This document shows, piece after piece, positions 1-8,159 of a stretch of 64,000 nucleotides of DNA (within the stretch, counting starts at the first letter, position 1; the number at the start of each line of letters is the position of its first letter). The notes below the pieces were generated by a model. The model searched no databases, was not told the origin of the DNA, and saw nothing but the letters and a program-made list of their open reading frames with translations. Source of the DNA: Motilimonas cestriensis (lineage in GTDB: Bacteria > Pseudomonadota > Gammaproteobacteria > Enterobacterales > CBDFNC01). Position numbers and translations under genes: made by a program. The stretch is taken from the NCBI RefSeq assembly GCF_021295315.1, contig NZ_JAIMJA010000011.1, positions 62,001 through 126,000 on the forward strand, given 5' to 3'.

Positions 1-596
1 CCCATAATAGCTAAGGCACCAATGTATGACTGGCCAAAGTTAGCAGCATCAATCGCCATGGTCGAAAAAATCAATACAGGAATACACAAGGGCAGCATAA
101 TTAAGCTCAGAATAACGCCCCCCTTTCTCAAACCAACCGTCAGCGCAACGCCTATTGCACCGATAAAACTCAAAATAGGAGTGCCTATCAGCAAAGTGAA
201 TAACACGGCCCAGTAAGTATTGAAGTCAAGTGAAAGTAGAACCGCAATTAGGGGCGATATTAAGATAATCGGCAGACCCGTGAGCAACCAGTGGGCAATG
301 ATCTTGGCCGTGACCAACAAAGATAATGGATAAGGGCTAAGCATTAATTGCTCTAAACCACCGTCGCTAAAGTCATCTTTGAACAAACGCTCGAGTGAAA
401 GTAGTGACGCCAACAACGCTGCCACCCAAATAATGCCGGGAGCAATACGTAGCAGCAACTGAGGCTCAGGGCCAACACCAAGAGGAAACAAAGTGATCAC
501 GATGATAAAAAACCACAACGGGTTAAACACGTCAGCAATACGTCGAAATGCCGTTAAAAGTTCACGCCGCATGACTTGATAAAAAGCATTTATCAT
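1..596 (-). CDS. ccmB: Heme exporter protein CcmB (3' end outside window)
   Basis: Membrane subunit of the CcmAB ABC transporter used in cytochrome c maturation. Reading from an ATG at 596, about 198 residues are visible before the window edge, against a usual length near 220. The protein opens MINAFYQVMRREL and then shows several long hydrophobic stretches (for example around LWFFIIVITLFPLGVG and AVLFTLLIGTPILSFIGAIG), typical of CcmB. Its ATG overlaps the ccmA stop codon by one base (TAATG), so the two are translationally coupled. The position next to the polar flagellar cluster is common in gammaproteobacteria. Only the C-terminus is missing. Confidence 0.93.
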   Translation of the reverse strand, partial: MINAFYQVMRRELLTAFRRIADVFNPLWFFIIVITLFPLGVGPEPQLLLRIAPGIIWVAALLASLLSLERLFKDDFSDGGLEQLMLSPYPLSLLVTAKIIAHWLLTGLPIILISPLIAVLLSLDFNTYWAVLFTLLIGTPILSFIGAIGVALTVGLRKGGVILSLIMLPLCIPVLIFSTMAIDAANFGQSYIGALAIM

Positions 597-1249
597 TAAT
601 CCGCCCCTACACCTACATACATGTCCTCTAGGGATGGTTTAATCATCGCTAGTTTAGAAAAATCAGCCACGGGCAAATTGAGATCTTGGTGAGTAGTAAG
701 CAAAATCATCCCTTGATCTTGAGCATGCTTAACAAACAGTTGCTCTAATACTTTCACACCATTTTTATCTATAGCAGTAAAAGGCTCATCCAAAATCCAT
801 AGCGGCGCCGTTGAAATCCACAATCTAGCTAACGCCACCCGTCTTTGCTGCCCTGCAGATAATTGCGCGGCAGGCATGTCTTCCAATCCTGCTAAGCCCA
901 CTTGCGCCAACACGCTGTATAGATCACCTTGGTAGCTTGGTTCAAACATTTTTTGATAGAAGCGAAGGTTCTCTAACGCACTTAACTCTGGCTTCACTCC
1001 ACTCTGATGGCCTAAATAGAGCAAATTTTGTTGATAGGTTTCACGATCATCAGATATAGGAACCCCTTGCCACAATACTTGGCCATGATAGGGTGTCATA
1101 AGTCCAACTAATAAACGGAATAAGCTGGTTTTGCCCACTCCATTTGGACCTTCAACTTGGATGATTTGACCAGGTTTAACCTTGAGCGATAAACCCTCAA
1201 ACAGTAACCTGTCTTCTCTCACGCAACTGAGGGATTTTGCTTCCAGCAT
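596..1249 (-). CDS. ccmA: Heme exporter ATP-binding protein CcmA
   Basis: ATPase subunit of the CcmAB cytochrome c biogenesis transporter, 217 residues (family length about 205-215). Visible ABC motifs are the Walker A GPNGVGKTS at residues 34-42, the signature core SAGQQ at 131-135, Walker B LWILDEP at 150-156 and a switch histidine in LLTTH near 187. It is the first gene of a minus-strand pair with ccmB. It is divergent from the small FliK-like gene, with 114 bases between them. It acts at the cytoplasmic face of the inner membrane. The family assignment is secure. Confidence 0.96.
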   Translation of the reverse strand: MLEAKSLSCVREDRLLFEGLSLKVKPGQIIQVEGPNGVGKTSLFRLLVGLMTPYHGQVLWQGVPISDDRETYQQNLLYLGHQSGVKPELSALENLRFYQKMFEPSYQGDLYSVLAQVGLAGLEDMPAAQLSAGQQRRVALARLWISTAPLWILDEPFTAIDKNGVKVLEQLFVKHAQDQGMILLTTHQDLNLPVADFSKLAMIKPSLEDMYVGVGAD

Positions 1250-1271
1250 GGGTTACGCACTATGATTATAA

Positions 1272-1300
1272 TTGGCTGCGGATAATAGCACAGATAATAC
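1272..1300 (+). promoter_or_regulatory. Possible sigma-70 type promoter for the FliK-like gene
   Basis: TTGGCT at 1272-1277 and TAATAC at 1295-1300 are separated by 17 bases. This is a fair vegetative promoter placed about 60 bases before the plus-strand gene at 1364. It was read by eye only, and the region must also hold the divergent ccmA promoter. Confidence 0.35.
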
Positions 1301-1363
1301 CTTGTATTAACCTGTGTTCTCGCAGTTTTAGCTTGGTTTTACCGACATTTCACCTCAGGATAG

Positions 1364-2194
1364 ATGATGGTTCAAAAGATAGACTCAACGCTTCCCCCCT
1401 CTCAACCCTCACCGGCTGTAGAGAAAAAAGAGCTTAACAGCAAAGGGGTAATAAATAGCTCACCCACTCCTTTGCCTGCTAGTTCAGCAGAAGAAATAAG
1501 CAAACAAATGGCTCAGCTATCTCACTTGGCAAAAGCCCGGCCACTGACTTCGCATTTATCGCAATTGGTTACCTTGCTTAAAAAGCTGCCAGTCAACAGT
1601 CAGCCAAAGACATTGCAAGCTTTACTAAGTCAACTTTTTCCCACTACTCCATCAGCATTAACATCTCTACTACAACAACTTATCACCCCTGAGAAAAATA
1701 AAGCCAATCAACTCGCACTGCGCTGGCTCGCTTTGACCATTAAACTAAAAGGGCTGCAAGATCCTAGCTTAGATAAAGCGATGAAAGATGTATTAAATGG
1801 AATGCAAGTATCACAACATGATACCCCCAACAATCAAGTTTGGTTAATGCAGCTGCCGTGGTTGATGCAACAGCAATTAAAGACAGTGCAACTAAAAATC
1901 AAGCAGCCCAAAAAAAGCGGAAAAAACAAAAAAAAATGGCAGATTCAACTTAAGCTACCTATCGGAGAGCATGACATGTTAGCCCATGCTGTAATAGAAG
2001 AATCGATAGTTGATATAAAACTTTACACGACTAACGAAACGGATTTAGCGAGAATAAAAGCTTACCAAGGCTTGTTCAGCGAGCAACTAAACAAAGCCGG
2101 TATACAAAGTCATTGTCAAAGCTTTCTCGGTAAGGTAACTGAGGATTTTTTTGCTGAAACACACCATGAAACAGCCATTAACATCATCGTATAA
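1364..2194 (+). CDS. Stand-alone FliK C-terminal-domain-like protein
   Basis: 276 residues. The first half is Ser/Pro/Gln/Leu-rich and low in complexity. The second half (about 160-265) resembles the globular hook-length-control domain: alternating strands such as WQIQLKLPIGEHDML and a tail IKAYQGLFSEQLNKAGIQ, as in the FliK C-terminus. No long ruler region is present. ATG codons at 1364 and 1367 both lie just after AGGA (1357-1360), and the second has the better spacing. The next gene, 21 bases downstream, is a stand-alone FlhB-like C-terminal domain. FliK and FlhB C-termini normally interact at the export-switch step, so the pairing supports the call. Separate from the full-length fliK in this window. 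Function is not established. Confidence 0.6.
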   Translation: MMVQKIDSTLPPSQPSPAVEKKELNSKGVINSSPTPLPASSAEEISKQMAQLSHLAKARPLTSHLSQLVTLLKKLPVNSQPKTLQALLSQLFPTTPSALTSLLQQLITPEKNKANQLALRWLALTIKLKGLQDPSLDKAMKDVLNGMQVSQHDTPNNQVWLMQLPWLMQQQLKTVQLKIKQPKKSGKNKKKWQIQLKLPIGEHDMLAHAVIEESIVDIKLYTTNETDLARIKAYQGLFSEQLNKAGIQSHCQSFLGKVTEDFFAETHHETAINIIV

Positions 2195-2215
2195 CTGCAT
2201 AAATAAGAGGTAAGC

Positions 2216-2509
2216 ATGAAAAAATCCATTGCTATTTCATACATTGATAAATCTAAGTCGCCGGTAGTCAGCCAAAAAAAACAGGCTGATGAGGCGGATG
2301 CGTTAAACCAAGCCGCACTAGAAGCTGGCCTAATAGTGCATCAAGATGAGCACTTACTTTCATTGCTAGATAGCTTAGAACAAGGGGACGAGATCCCAGA
2401 AGCCCTTTATACGGTTATTGCCGAGTTAATTAGTTTCTCGTATTTGCTCCAAGGAAAGTTCCCAGAGCATTGGAACCATCCCTCAGAGCAAGTAGATATA
2501 GAGATTTAG
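2216..2509 (+). CDS. FlhB C-terminal-domain homologue (EscU/YscU/HrcU family, soluble)
   Basis: 97 residues with no membrane segment. It matches the cytoplasmic domain of FlhB after the autocleavage site: AISYIDKSKSPVV, then the helix ADALNQAALEAGLIVHQDEHL and the end IAELISFSYLLQG, parallel to AVAQILAYIFQLEQF in the window's own FlhB. The N-P-T-H cleavage tetrapeptide is absent because the protein begins just after that point. It forms an apparent operon with the FliK-like gene upstream. Comparable small FlhB-like proteins exist beside flagellar genes in other bacteria, and Bacillus carries a similar FliK-like/FlhB-like pair. The role here is unknown. Confidence 0.75.
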   Translation: MKKSIAISYIDKSKSPVVSQKKQADEADALNQAALEAGLIVHQDEHLLSLLDSLEQGDEIPEALYTVIAELISFSYLLQGKFPEHWNHPSEQVDIEI

Positions 2510-2543
2510 CTATTACATAGAGTTATTAATAGGTGCGTGTAAA

Positions 2544-2954
2544 CTAACGAGACTTGCCGTGTAAACTAATCAATAATTCAGCTTCTGCTTTAGGCAGTTC
2601 GCATTCATTCATTAGCTCGTCTAAACCAGCGCCAAGGGCGACCATTTTAACGGCTCGAGTATAAAGCTTACTGTCTGGCGCGGTATCAACAATCTCTTGC
2701 TGCTTTTCAACCGCCTCTTTCAGACCTTCATTTAACTGATGAAATTTTTTTCCCAAGCCAATTGAGCCTGAGTGCAACTCTCTAATTTGCTTATTTAAAG
2801 ACTCTTTTGATTTTAATAGCTCTTTCGTTAATTGCTGTAAGGCTTGAATTTTTTTCGCCTGCTTTATTTGTACTAACACAGAAAAAACAAGGGAAATAAT
2901 CGCCAGCAGTAATGCGAGCCCTATTAGGCTCGTCTGAATTAATGGGTCAAGCAT
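2544..2954 (-). CDS. DUF2802 family membrane-anchored protein
   Basis: 136 residues: one N-terminal membrane segment (about 8-28, LIGLALLLAIISLVFSVLV), a charged coiled coil (about 33-95) and a small C-terminal domain ending GAGLDELMNECELPKAEAELL, which looks like a short helix-turn-helix. This architecture and the place directly after cheW at the end of the polar chemotaxis cluster match the DUF2802 proteins of Pseudomonas and Vibrio relatives. The gap to cheW is three bases, so they are co-transcribed. Biochemical function is not known. Confidence 0.8.
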   Translation of the reverse strand: MLDPLIQTSLIGLALLLAIISLVFSVLVQIKQAKKIQALQQLTKELLKSKESLNKQIRELHSGSIGLGKKFHQLNEGLKEAVEKQQEIVDTAPDSKLYTRAVKMVALGAGLDELMNECELPKAEAELLISLHGKSR

Positions 2955-2957
2955 GAT

Positions 2958-3446
2958 TTATAACGCGCTCATTTCATCCCACTCTTCATCACTGAGTAAC
3001 TTGTTTAAATCAACAAGAATCAGCAATTGGCCGTCTCGATTACTGACGCCCTGAATAAATTTGGCACTTTCTTCGGTACCGACATTAGGGGCAGTATCGA
3101 TTTCTGATGCGCGTAAGTAAACCACTTCCGCCACACTATCGACCATAATACCGATCACTTGTTTTTCAGCTTCAATGATAACAATACGTGAATTATCGCT
3201 AACTTCTGATGGGCACAAGCCAAATCGAGAACGGGTATCGATAACGGTTACAACGTTGCCACGCAAATTAATAATACCTAATACATAATCAGGTGCTCCA
3301 GGCACGGGAGCTATTTCGGTATAACGTAATACTTCTTGTACTTGCATTACGTTAATGCCGTAAGTTTCTTGCTCTAATTGGAAGGTTACCCATTGTAACA
3401 CTTCATCTTCAGACACATTTTCGGCTACATTTCGTTGTTCACTCAT
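2958..3446 (-). CDS. cheW: Chemotaxis coupling protein CheW
   Basis: 162 residues, the usual length. It links receptors to the CheA kinase in the chemoreceptor array. The CheW fold is recognisable from VTFQLEQETYGINVMQVQEVLRY near the N-terminus, the GIINLRGNVVTVIDTRSRFGL core near the middle and the end GQLLILVDLNKLL. It follows parP after a 111-base gap and precedes the DUF2802 gene by three bases. This is the only short, canonical CheW in the window; the upstream gene is a longer CheW-like ParP. Confidence 0.97.
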   Translation of the reverse strand: MSEQRNVAENVSEDEVLQWVTFQLEQETYGINVMQVQEVLRYTEIAPVPGAPDYVLGIINLRGNVVTVIDTRSRFGLCPSEVSDNSRIVIIEAEKQVIGIMVDSVAEVVYLRASEIDTAPNVGTEESAKFIQGVSNRDGQLLILVDLNKLLSDEEWDEMSAL

Positions 3447-3557
3447 CCGCTTTCCCTCTAACCTAGAATATCGCTCTCTAACATAAAATTAGCACGACAC
3501 TGATAATAATGGTTTAAAAACTCGTTTGTTGTATCAAAAACTTTGAAAAAAGGCTTT

Positions 3558-4427
3558 TTAGGTCCCTTCTATATTCACACCACGCGACAACAACTTAACT
3601 AATTCACTAACGTGAAGTAAAGCGCACATCTTTTTCTTCACCATACCCGCTAACCAAGGACGCTTTCCTTCTTGGTGGCGCCACTTAACTTGGTCTTTAG
3701 TTAACTTTTCTGTGCCGATTAAATTGCAGCAGCTTAACCCCCAAGACGTATCGCCTAGTAAAATAAGATACTTATAATCTACATCTTCGGGAGCATTATC
3801 AGTCATCACCCATTTGGCGGTATCAACTACATTGAGCTTTTTTTCTCGTTGCGTCATCATGCCAGAAAACCAAGCTGGCTTACCGAAAATACTGGTCACG
3901 TTATCAATTTTGTGGATCCCGCCTAACTCAGTCAACATAACGGCAAAAGATATGCCTGCGACTTCAAAGAATAAGGCTTGAAATTCATCTTCTGGCTCAA
4001 TGTTCTGCCATTGGGTTGATTGTGCATCTTCCTCTGCAACGTTTAATTCGACTTGAACCTCAGTCTCAATAGTTGCTTCAGGTTCTGGTTCTGGTTCTGC
4101 AAAAACTAACTCATTCGGTAACACTGATCCAAACGAAACTAAACTCGTTAACTGTGAGTCCACTTCTTCTAGTAAAGAATCAACACCAATCCCCTGCTCT
4201 TCAGGAATAACCTGCTGTGTTAACAACTTACTCTCAAGTTGCTCAGGAGAAATAGTATTAAGTAAACTTTGTAGCGGCAATTCGCTGTTTGGCTTTTCAC
4301 TTACAGCGCGAGAAGTAAACGAAACGCGCGGCTCAGCCACAGGCGCAGGTTTGGCGTCCTGTTTTGGCTCGTCAAGTAACGCCGAAAAATAGCGTTCCAT
4401 CGCGTCTTCATTGGGTAAACGACTCAT
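3558..4427 (-). CDS. parP: ParP-like CheW-domain protein, chemoreceptor array polar localisation
   Basis: 289 residues: an acidic, Pro/Glu-rich linker of about 150 residues followed by a degenerate CheW-like domain (about 150-285; ALFFEVAGISFAVMLTELGGI, then WGLSCCNLIGTEKL). In Vibrio, ParP binds ParC through its N-terminal part and the CheA/receptor array through its C-terminal CheW-like domain, and so holds arrays at the old pole. The gene sits between parC and cheW exactly as in Vibrio. The N-terminus carries MSRLPNEDAMERYFSALLDE, a conserved-looking start. An extra CheW role cannot be excluded, but the neighbours favour ParP. Confidence 0.85.
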   Translation of the reverse strand: MSRLPNEDAMERYFSALLDEPKQDAKPAPVAEPRVSFTSRAVSEKPNSELPLQSLLNTISPEQLESKLLTQQVIPEEQGIGVDSLLEEVDSQLTSLVSFGSVLPNELVFAEPEPEPEATIETEVQVELNVAEEDAQSTQWQNIEPEDEFQALFFEVAGISFAVMLTELGGIHKIDNVTSIFGKPAWFSGMMTQREKKLNVVDTAKWVMTDNAPEDVDYKYLILLGDTSWGLSCCNLIGTEKLTKDQVKWRHQEGKRPWLAGMVKKKMCALLHVSELVKLLSRGVNIEGT

Positions 4428-4481
4428 TATTTAGCCTGATTCCTATTATCGATTTTACTGCTTAAACATTTCATAATTGGG

Positions 4482-5267
4482 CTATTTTGATTGTTCTTTA
4501 TGTTCTAACTGCTGTAAATGATTCAGTAATGTTTCATACGCAAATACCCCACGACAGTTTCGTGAAAAAGCAGAAGGCGGGATATGCTTTAAGCTCGCAT
4601 CACGAAATTTAGTGTCGATTGGGATCACTGAATTCCACGCATCTTTGGGGTGTTTATCTTTAATCGCTTGTAAGGTATTCAGGGACGCTTTGGTGCGTTT
4701 ATCAAACATAGTGGGTATGACACAATACTTAAACGGTTGTGGCCGCGAACGTTGCATAATATCAAAAGTGCGGATCATTCGCTCTAACCCTTTTAAAGCG
4801 AGAAATTCAGTTTGCACAGGAACCAGTATCCGACTACAAGCCGCTAAAGCATTCACCATCATCACGCCCAATACCGGCGGACAATCTATCAATACATAAT
4901 CGTACTCATCTTTGACTTGATCTAATGCTCGCTTTAGGAATAACCCCATGCCTTCTCGATTGCCAAGCACCCGATCGAGTGTTGCCAAAGCCATATTAGC
5001 AGGAATAATATCTAAGCCCTCAAACGGAGTTTTCAAGGTATATCGCAACACCGTGGCTTTATCAGGTGAATGGGTTTGAAAAAGTTCATAAAGCGTGCCA
5101 TCAATTAAATCAGAATCGTAACCTAGATAACTTGTCAGTGAAGCATGAGGATCCGTATCAATTAACAAAACGCGGTGACCCCGCTCAGCAAGTAAACCTG
5201 CCAGGGAGATAACTGTGGTCGTTTTGCCAACCCCACCCTTTTGATTTGCAACTGTCCAGACTATCAA
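4482..5267 (-). CDS. parC: ParA-type ATPase ParC, positions chemotaxis arrays at the pole
   Basis: 261 residues. The deviant Walker A motif KGGVGKTT lies at about residues 10-17, followed by VLLIDTDPHASLTSYLGY (Walker A') and YVLIDCPPVLG (Walker B), all typical of ParA/Soj ATPases. Location within the chemotaxis operon, directly before parP, identifies it as the array-positioning ParC and not a chromosome or plasmid partition protein; no ParB gene or parS-like site accompanies it. It follows motD by only four bases. ATP-driven cycling at the cell pole is the known role in Vibrio. Confidence 0.92.
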   Translation of the reverse strand: MIVWTVANQKGGVGKTTTVISLAGLLAERGHRVLLIDTDPHASLTSYLGYDSDLIDGTLYELFQTHSPDKATVLRYTLKTPFEGLDIIPANMALATLDRVLGNREGMGLFLKRALDQVKDEYDYVLIDCPPVLGVMMVNALAACSRILVPVQTEFLALKGLERMIRTFDIMQRSRPQPFKYCVIPTMFDKRTKASLNTLQAIKDKHPKDAWNSVIPIDTKFRDASLKHIPPSAFSRNCRGVFAYETLLNHLQQLEHKEQSK

Positions 5268-5271
5268 ATAT

Positions 5272-6237
5272 TTATTCCTGTCGTGTGGTTATTCTTAAGC
5301 CGCCATTGGGCAGCTCTACTTCAATGATTTTACTTTCACCGTCATCATCTGTATCGGCCGCTGCTTCTGAAAGTATAGGCTCTATCGTCGCCTCTGTGGT
5401 GACATTACTGGATGTGTTAGCCGAAGGAAGCTCCGTGCTTAGAGGCTCATAAGCATACTTAGATAACGCAATCACCACTCGGCGATTTTTGCGCCTTCCG
5501 GCAGCATCATTATTACTAAAAATAGGATAATATTCACCGTAACCCTCAACCGCTAAACGGGCTGGATTGATACCATTTTGCTCCAATAAGCGTAATATAC
5601 TGGTAGCCCTTGCGACCGATAACTCCCAATTAGAGGAAAATACCTCGTTATTAATTTTTTGATTATCGGTGTAACCCCTCACTCTTAGAAAGTTGCTTAC
5701 TGGTAACAAAATGTCGGCAATACGAGTGAGTAACTGCGTCGATGCGTTGGAGATTTGCGCGCTGCCACTGGGGAAAATAATCCCGCTACTAATATCAATG
5801 GTTAGCCAATCTCCATCAAGGGTAACGCTGGCTTGACCGTTTTCTAGCTCTTTTAACAGGCTTTCGTTTAATTCAGTTTCAAGGGAGGTGAGCGGTGCGC
5901 CTAATTTGTTCCGATCTAAATTCGAGAGGTCTTGTCCACCATCAACAATTGAGCCGGCATCTTCTAATAATCCAGCGCCCTGTTCTTCGATTGTTTCATC
6001 AGCTTCATTGGTTAAAATGCCTTCGCTATCTGACACCTCGACATGCTTTGAAAACTCTTTTGTCGCCGAGTAAAAGTTTTCTATCACAACCTTGTATTTA
6101 TCTTCATTAACCGTGGCAGCGGCATAAAGAACGACAAATAATGCAAACATCAAGGTCATGTAATCAGCGTAAGAAACCAACCAACGCTCAGTGTGGTTAT
6201 GTTCTGGAATATGTTTTTTTTTAGCTCGCCGAGTCAT
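5272..6237 (-). CDS. motD: Flagellar motor stator protein MotD (MotB-like)
   Basis: 321 residues, stator B subunit. One membrane segment near residues 18-42 carries the ion-binding aspartate in the motif SYADYMTLMFALFVVLY. A periplasmic linker follows, then an OmpA/MotB peptidoglycan-binding domain (about 155-275) with RVRGYTDNQ, NWELSVARA and GRRKNRRV. The C-terminal 45 residues are an extra acidic tail. It is paired with motC two bases upstream. The MotC/MotD type next to cheB and parC is the Pseudomonas arrangement. Whether protons or sodium drive it cannot be decided reliably from the segment. Confidence 0.93.
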   Translation of the reverse strand: MTRRAKKKHIPEHNHTERWLVSYADYMTLMFALFVVLYAAATVNEDKYKVVIENFYSATKEFSKHVEVSDSEGILTNEADETIEEQGAGLLEDAGSIVDGGQDLSNLDRNKLGAPLTSLETELNESLLKELENGQASVTLDGDWLTIDISSGIIFPSGSAQISNASTQLLTRIADILLPVSNFLRVRGYTDNQKINNEVFSSNWELSVARATSILRLLEQNGINPARLAVEGYGEYYPIFSNNDAAGRRKNRRVVIALSKYAYEPLSTELPSANTSSNVTTEATIEPILSEAAADTDDDGESKIIEVELPNGGLRITTRQE

Positions 6238-6239
6238 GT

Positions 6240-6992
6240 TTAGTGACTCTCAATAGAAAAAGACTCTAACCGACGCTCTATCACCAGCGCATTTTCACCA
6301 TTAACAATGGACACAAGTCCTTCAATGGTCATTTCATGATAAAGTGCCTGCTTGTAGTTGAGCGCTCTTAATTTGTGGCAAATGGGAAGAAAAATAAAGT
6401 TAGCAAAGCCGACACCGTAGATAGTTGCTACAAAAGCAGCCGCAATGCCACGGCCGAGCACACTTGGATCATCAATATGGGACATGGCTTGAATTAGACC
6501 CATGACCGCGCCAATGATCCCCACCGTCGGACTGTAGCCGCCCATCGCCTCATATACCTTGGCACTACGCTCATAGTATTCTTGCTTAAGATCGACTTCC
6601 TGCTCTAATACACTGCGTAGCGTGACGGCATCGATCCCATCAATAATCATGGTGAGGCCTTTCTTAGTGAAGTCATCCATTTTCTTTTCTTCAATGGTCG
6701 ACTCCAAGGCTAAAAAACCCTGCGCTCTCGCGGTCGATGACCACTGCTTTAAATCAAGAATTTGACGTTTTATTGGATAAACAGGGGGATTCACTAACTG
6801 AGGGAGCATCATTACCGCATGACGAAACTGATCGGCAGTAGACTGGAAAAGAACGGCTCCTAACGTACCACCCACAACTATCACAAAAGCGGCAAGGTTA
6901 AGTAAAAATGAAAGATTACCGCCCGTGAATGACTCTGCAACTATCAATGAGGCAAATGCTAAAAATAAACCAAATAGCCCCAAGATATCCAT
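6240..6992 (-). CDS. motC: Flagellar motor stator protein MotC (MotA-like)
   Basis: 250 residues, stator A subunit of the MotA/TolQ/ExbB family. Two N-terminal membrane helices (about 5-24 and 32-50), a long cytoplasmic loop with EQEVDLKQEYYERSAKVYE, and two C-terminal helices with GGYSPTVGIIGAVMGLI and GRGIAAAFVATIYGVGFAN, including the conserved proline and glycine pattern of the torque-generating family. The start codon overlaps the last base of the cheB stop codon and motD begins two bases after, so the three are coupled. With motD it forms a second-type stator known to affect swarming or load behaviour in Pseudomonas. Confidence 0.94.
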   Translation of the reverse strand: MDILGLFGLFLAFASLIVAESFTGGNLSFLLNLAAFVIVVGGTLGAVLFQSTADQFRHAVMMLPQLVNPPVYPIKRQILDLKQWSSTARAQGFLALESTIEEKKMDDFTKKGLTMIIDGIDAVTLRSVLEQEVDLKQEYYERSAKVYEAMGGYSPTVGIIGAVMGLIQAMSHIDDPSVLGRGIAAAFVATIYGVGFANFIFLPICHKLRALNYKQALYHEMTIEGLVSIVNGENALVIERRLESFSIESH

Positions 6993-8137
6993 TAGGAAAA
7001 TTCCGTCATGATGCGCTGAGCCACTTTATCAAGTGGCAGTGATTCAGAGGATATCCCTTCTTTTGTAACCGCTTGCGGCATACCATACACCACACACGTT
7101 TTCTCATCTTGTGCCCAAATAGTAGCCCCCATGTTTTTCAACATTCTGCCACCATCGCGGCCATCGGCGCCCATCCCGGTTAATACAACAGCTAATACCT
7201 TGCTTTGATATAGCTTCGCTAATGATGCAAACGTAATATCAACACAAGGTTTATAGTTAACTTTATCATTACCATCAATAATACGAATACGCGCGCTGGC
7301 CCCTCTGCCTTCAACCAGCATTTGCTTACCACCAGGGGCAAGGTAGGCTTGCCCTTTAACGATGGGATCACCGTCTTGAGCCTCTTTAACCTTAATTTTA
7401 CATAAAGAATTAAGCCTAGCAGCAAATGCAGCAGTAAAAGTAGCCGGCATATGTTGAATCAATAATATAGGCAACGGAAAGTTAGCCGGTAAAGCAGTTA
7501 ACACCGTTTGCAACGCGACCGGCCCCCCGGTGGAAGTACCTATAGTTAAAATATCGTAACTTTTTCCGGTACGCTTGAATTTTACCGGCGCACTGCGTAC
7601 CTCGTTGGTCGCGGTAGTGCGTACGGAAGGAGATACCGTTCGGGTGTTTAGTTCTGGTTTTCTTAGCGCCTCAGATGCAGCAGCTGAACTAGCTGATGCC
7701 GAGGAGCGAAGGTTTGTTGTTGCTCGAGGCGAAAAGACACGACGCCTTGCAATCGCTTTTACTCGCTGCTGCAAGGTATGTATGGCTTCTTCCTTATCAC
7801 GTGCGATGTCTTCAAATTTTTTCGGTAAAAAATCTAAAGCGCCAGCCTCAAGGGCTTCTAATGTCGCCGTTGCTCCTTGATGAGTTAAAGAAGAAAACAT
7901 CAAAATAGGCGTGGGAGTAGACGCCATAATTTCACGAACGGCTGAAATACCATCTAGCACTGGCATTTCAATGTCCATCGTAATCACATCAGGTTTAAGC
8001 CGCTGAGTCATTTCAACAGCTTCACGGCCATTTTTAGCGGTATCAATTACCTCTAACATCGGATCTTGATTGATTATTTCACTTACACGTCTTCTAAAGA
8101 AGCTCGAATCGTCTACTACTAATACCTTTATTGACAT
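6992..8137 (-). CDS. cheB: Chemotaxis response regulator protein-glutamate methylesterase CheB
   Basis: 381 residues. The receiver domain (1-120) carries the acidic pocket VVDDS at 7-11 and the phospho-acceptor aspartate in [14 protein letters not shown] at about residue 56. A linker rich in Ser/Ala/Arg follows. The methylesterase domain (about 190-381) has GTSTGGP with the catalytic serine, LIQHMP with histidine, and [10 protein letters not shown] with aspartate. It removes methyl groups from chemoreceptors (and deamidates glutamine) when phosphorylated by CheA, adapting the array. Located 22 bases after cheA and overlapping motC by one base. Confidence 0.97.
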   Translation of the reverse strand: MSIKVLVVDDSSFFRRRVSEIINQDPMLEVIDTAKNGREAVEMTQRLKPDVITMDIEMPVLDGISAVREIMASTPTPILMFSSLTHQGATATLEALEAGALDFLPKKFEDIARDKEEAIHTLQQRVKAIARRRVFSPRATTNLRSSASASSAAASEALRKPELNTRTVSPSVRTTATNEVRSAPVKFKRTGKSYDILTIGTSTGGPVALQTVLTALPANFPLPILLIQHMPATFTAAFAARLNSLCKIKVKEAQDGDPIVKGQAYLAPGGKQMLVEGRGASARIRIIDGNDKVNYKPCVDITFASLAKLYQSKVLAVVLTGMGADGRDGGRMLKNMGATIWAQDEKTCVVYGMPQAVTKEGISSESLPLDKVAQRIMTEFS

Positions 8138-8159
8138 CTACCTTCTCAACTTCTAAGCA

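Noticed and set aside
3540-3560. Terminator after parP (AAAAAGCCTTTTTTC)
   Set aside because: The inverted repeat has no loop and low stability; it is probably just A/T runs, and cheW is expected to be co-transcribed.
4482-5267. Chromosome or plasmid partition ParA
   Set aside because: No ParB gene or repeated parS-like sites; the chemotaxis operon position and adjoining ParP identify an array-positioning ParC.
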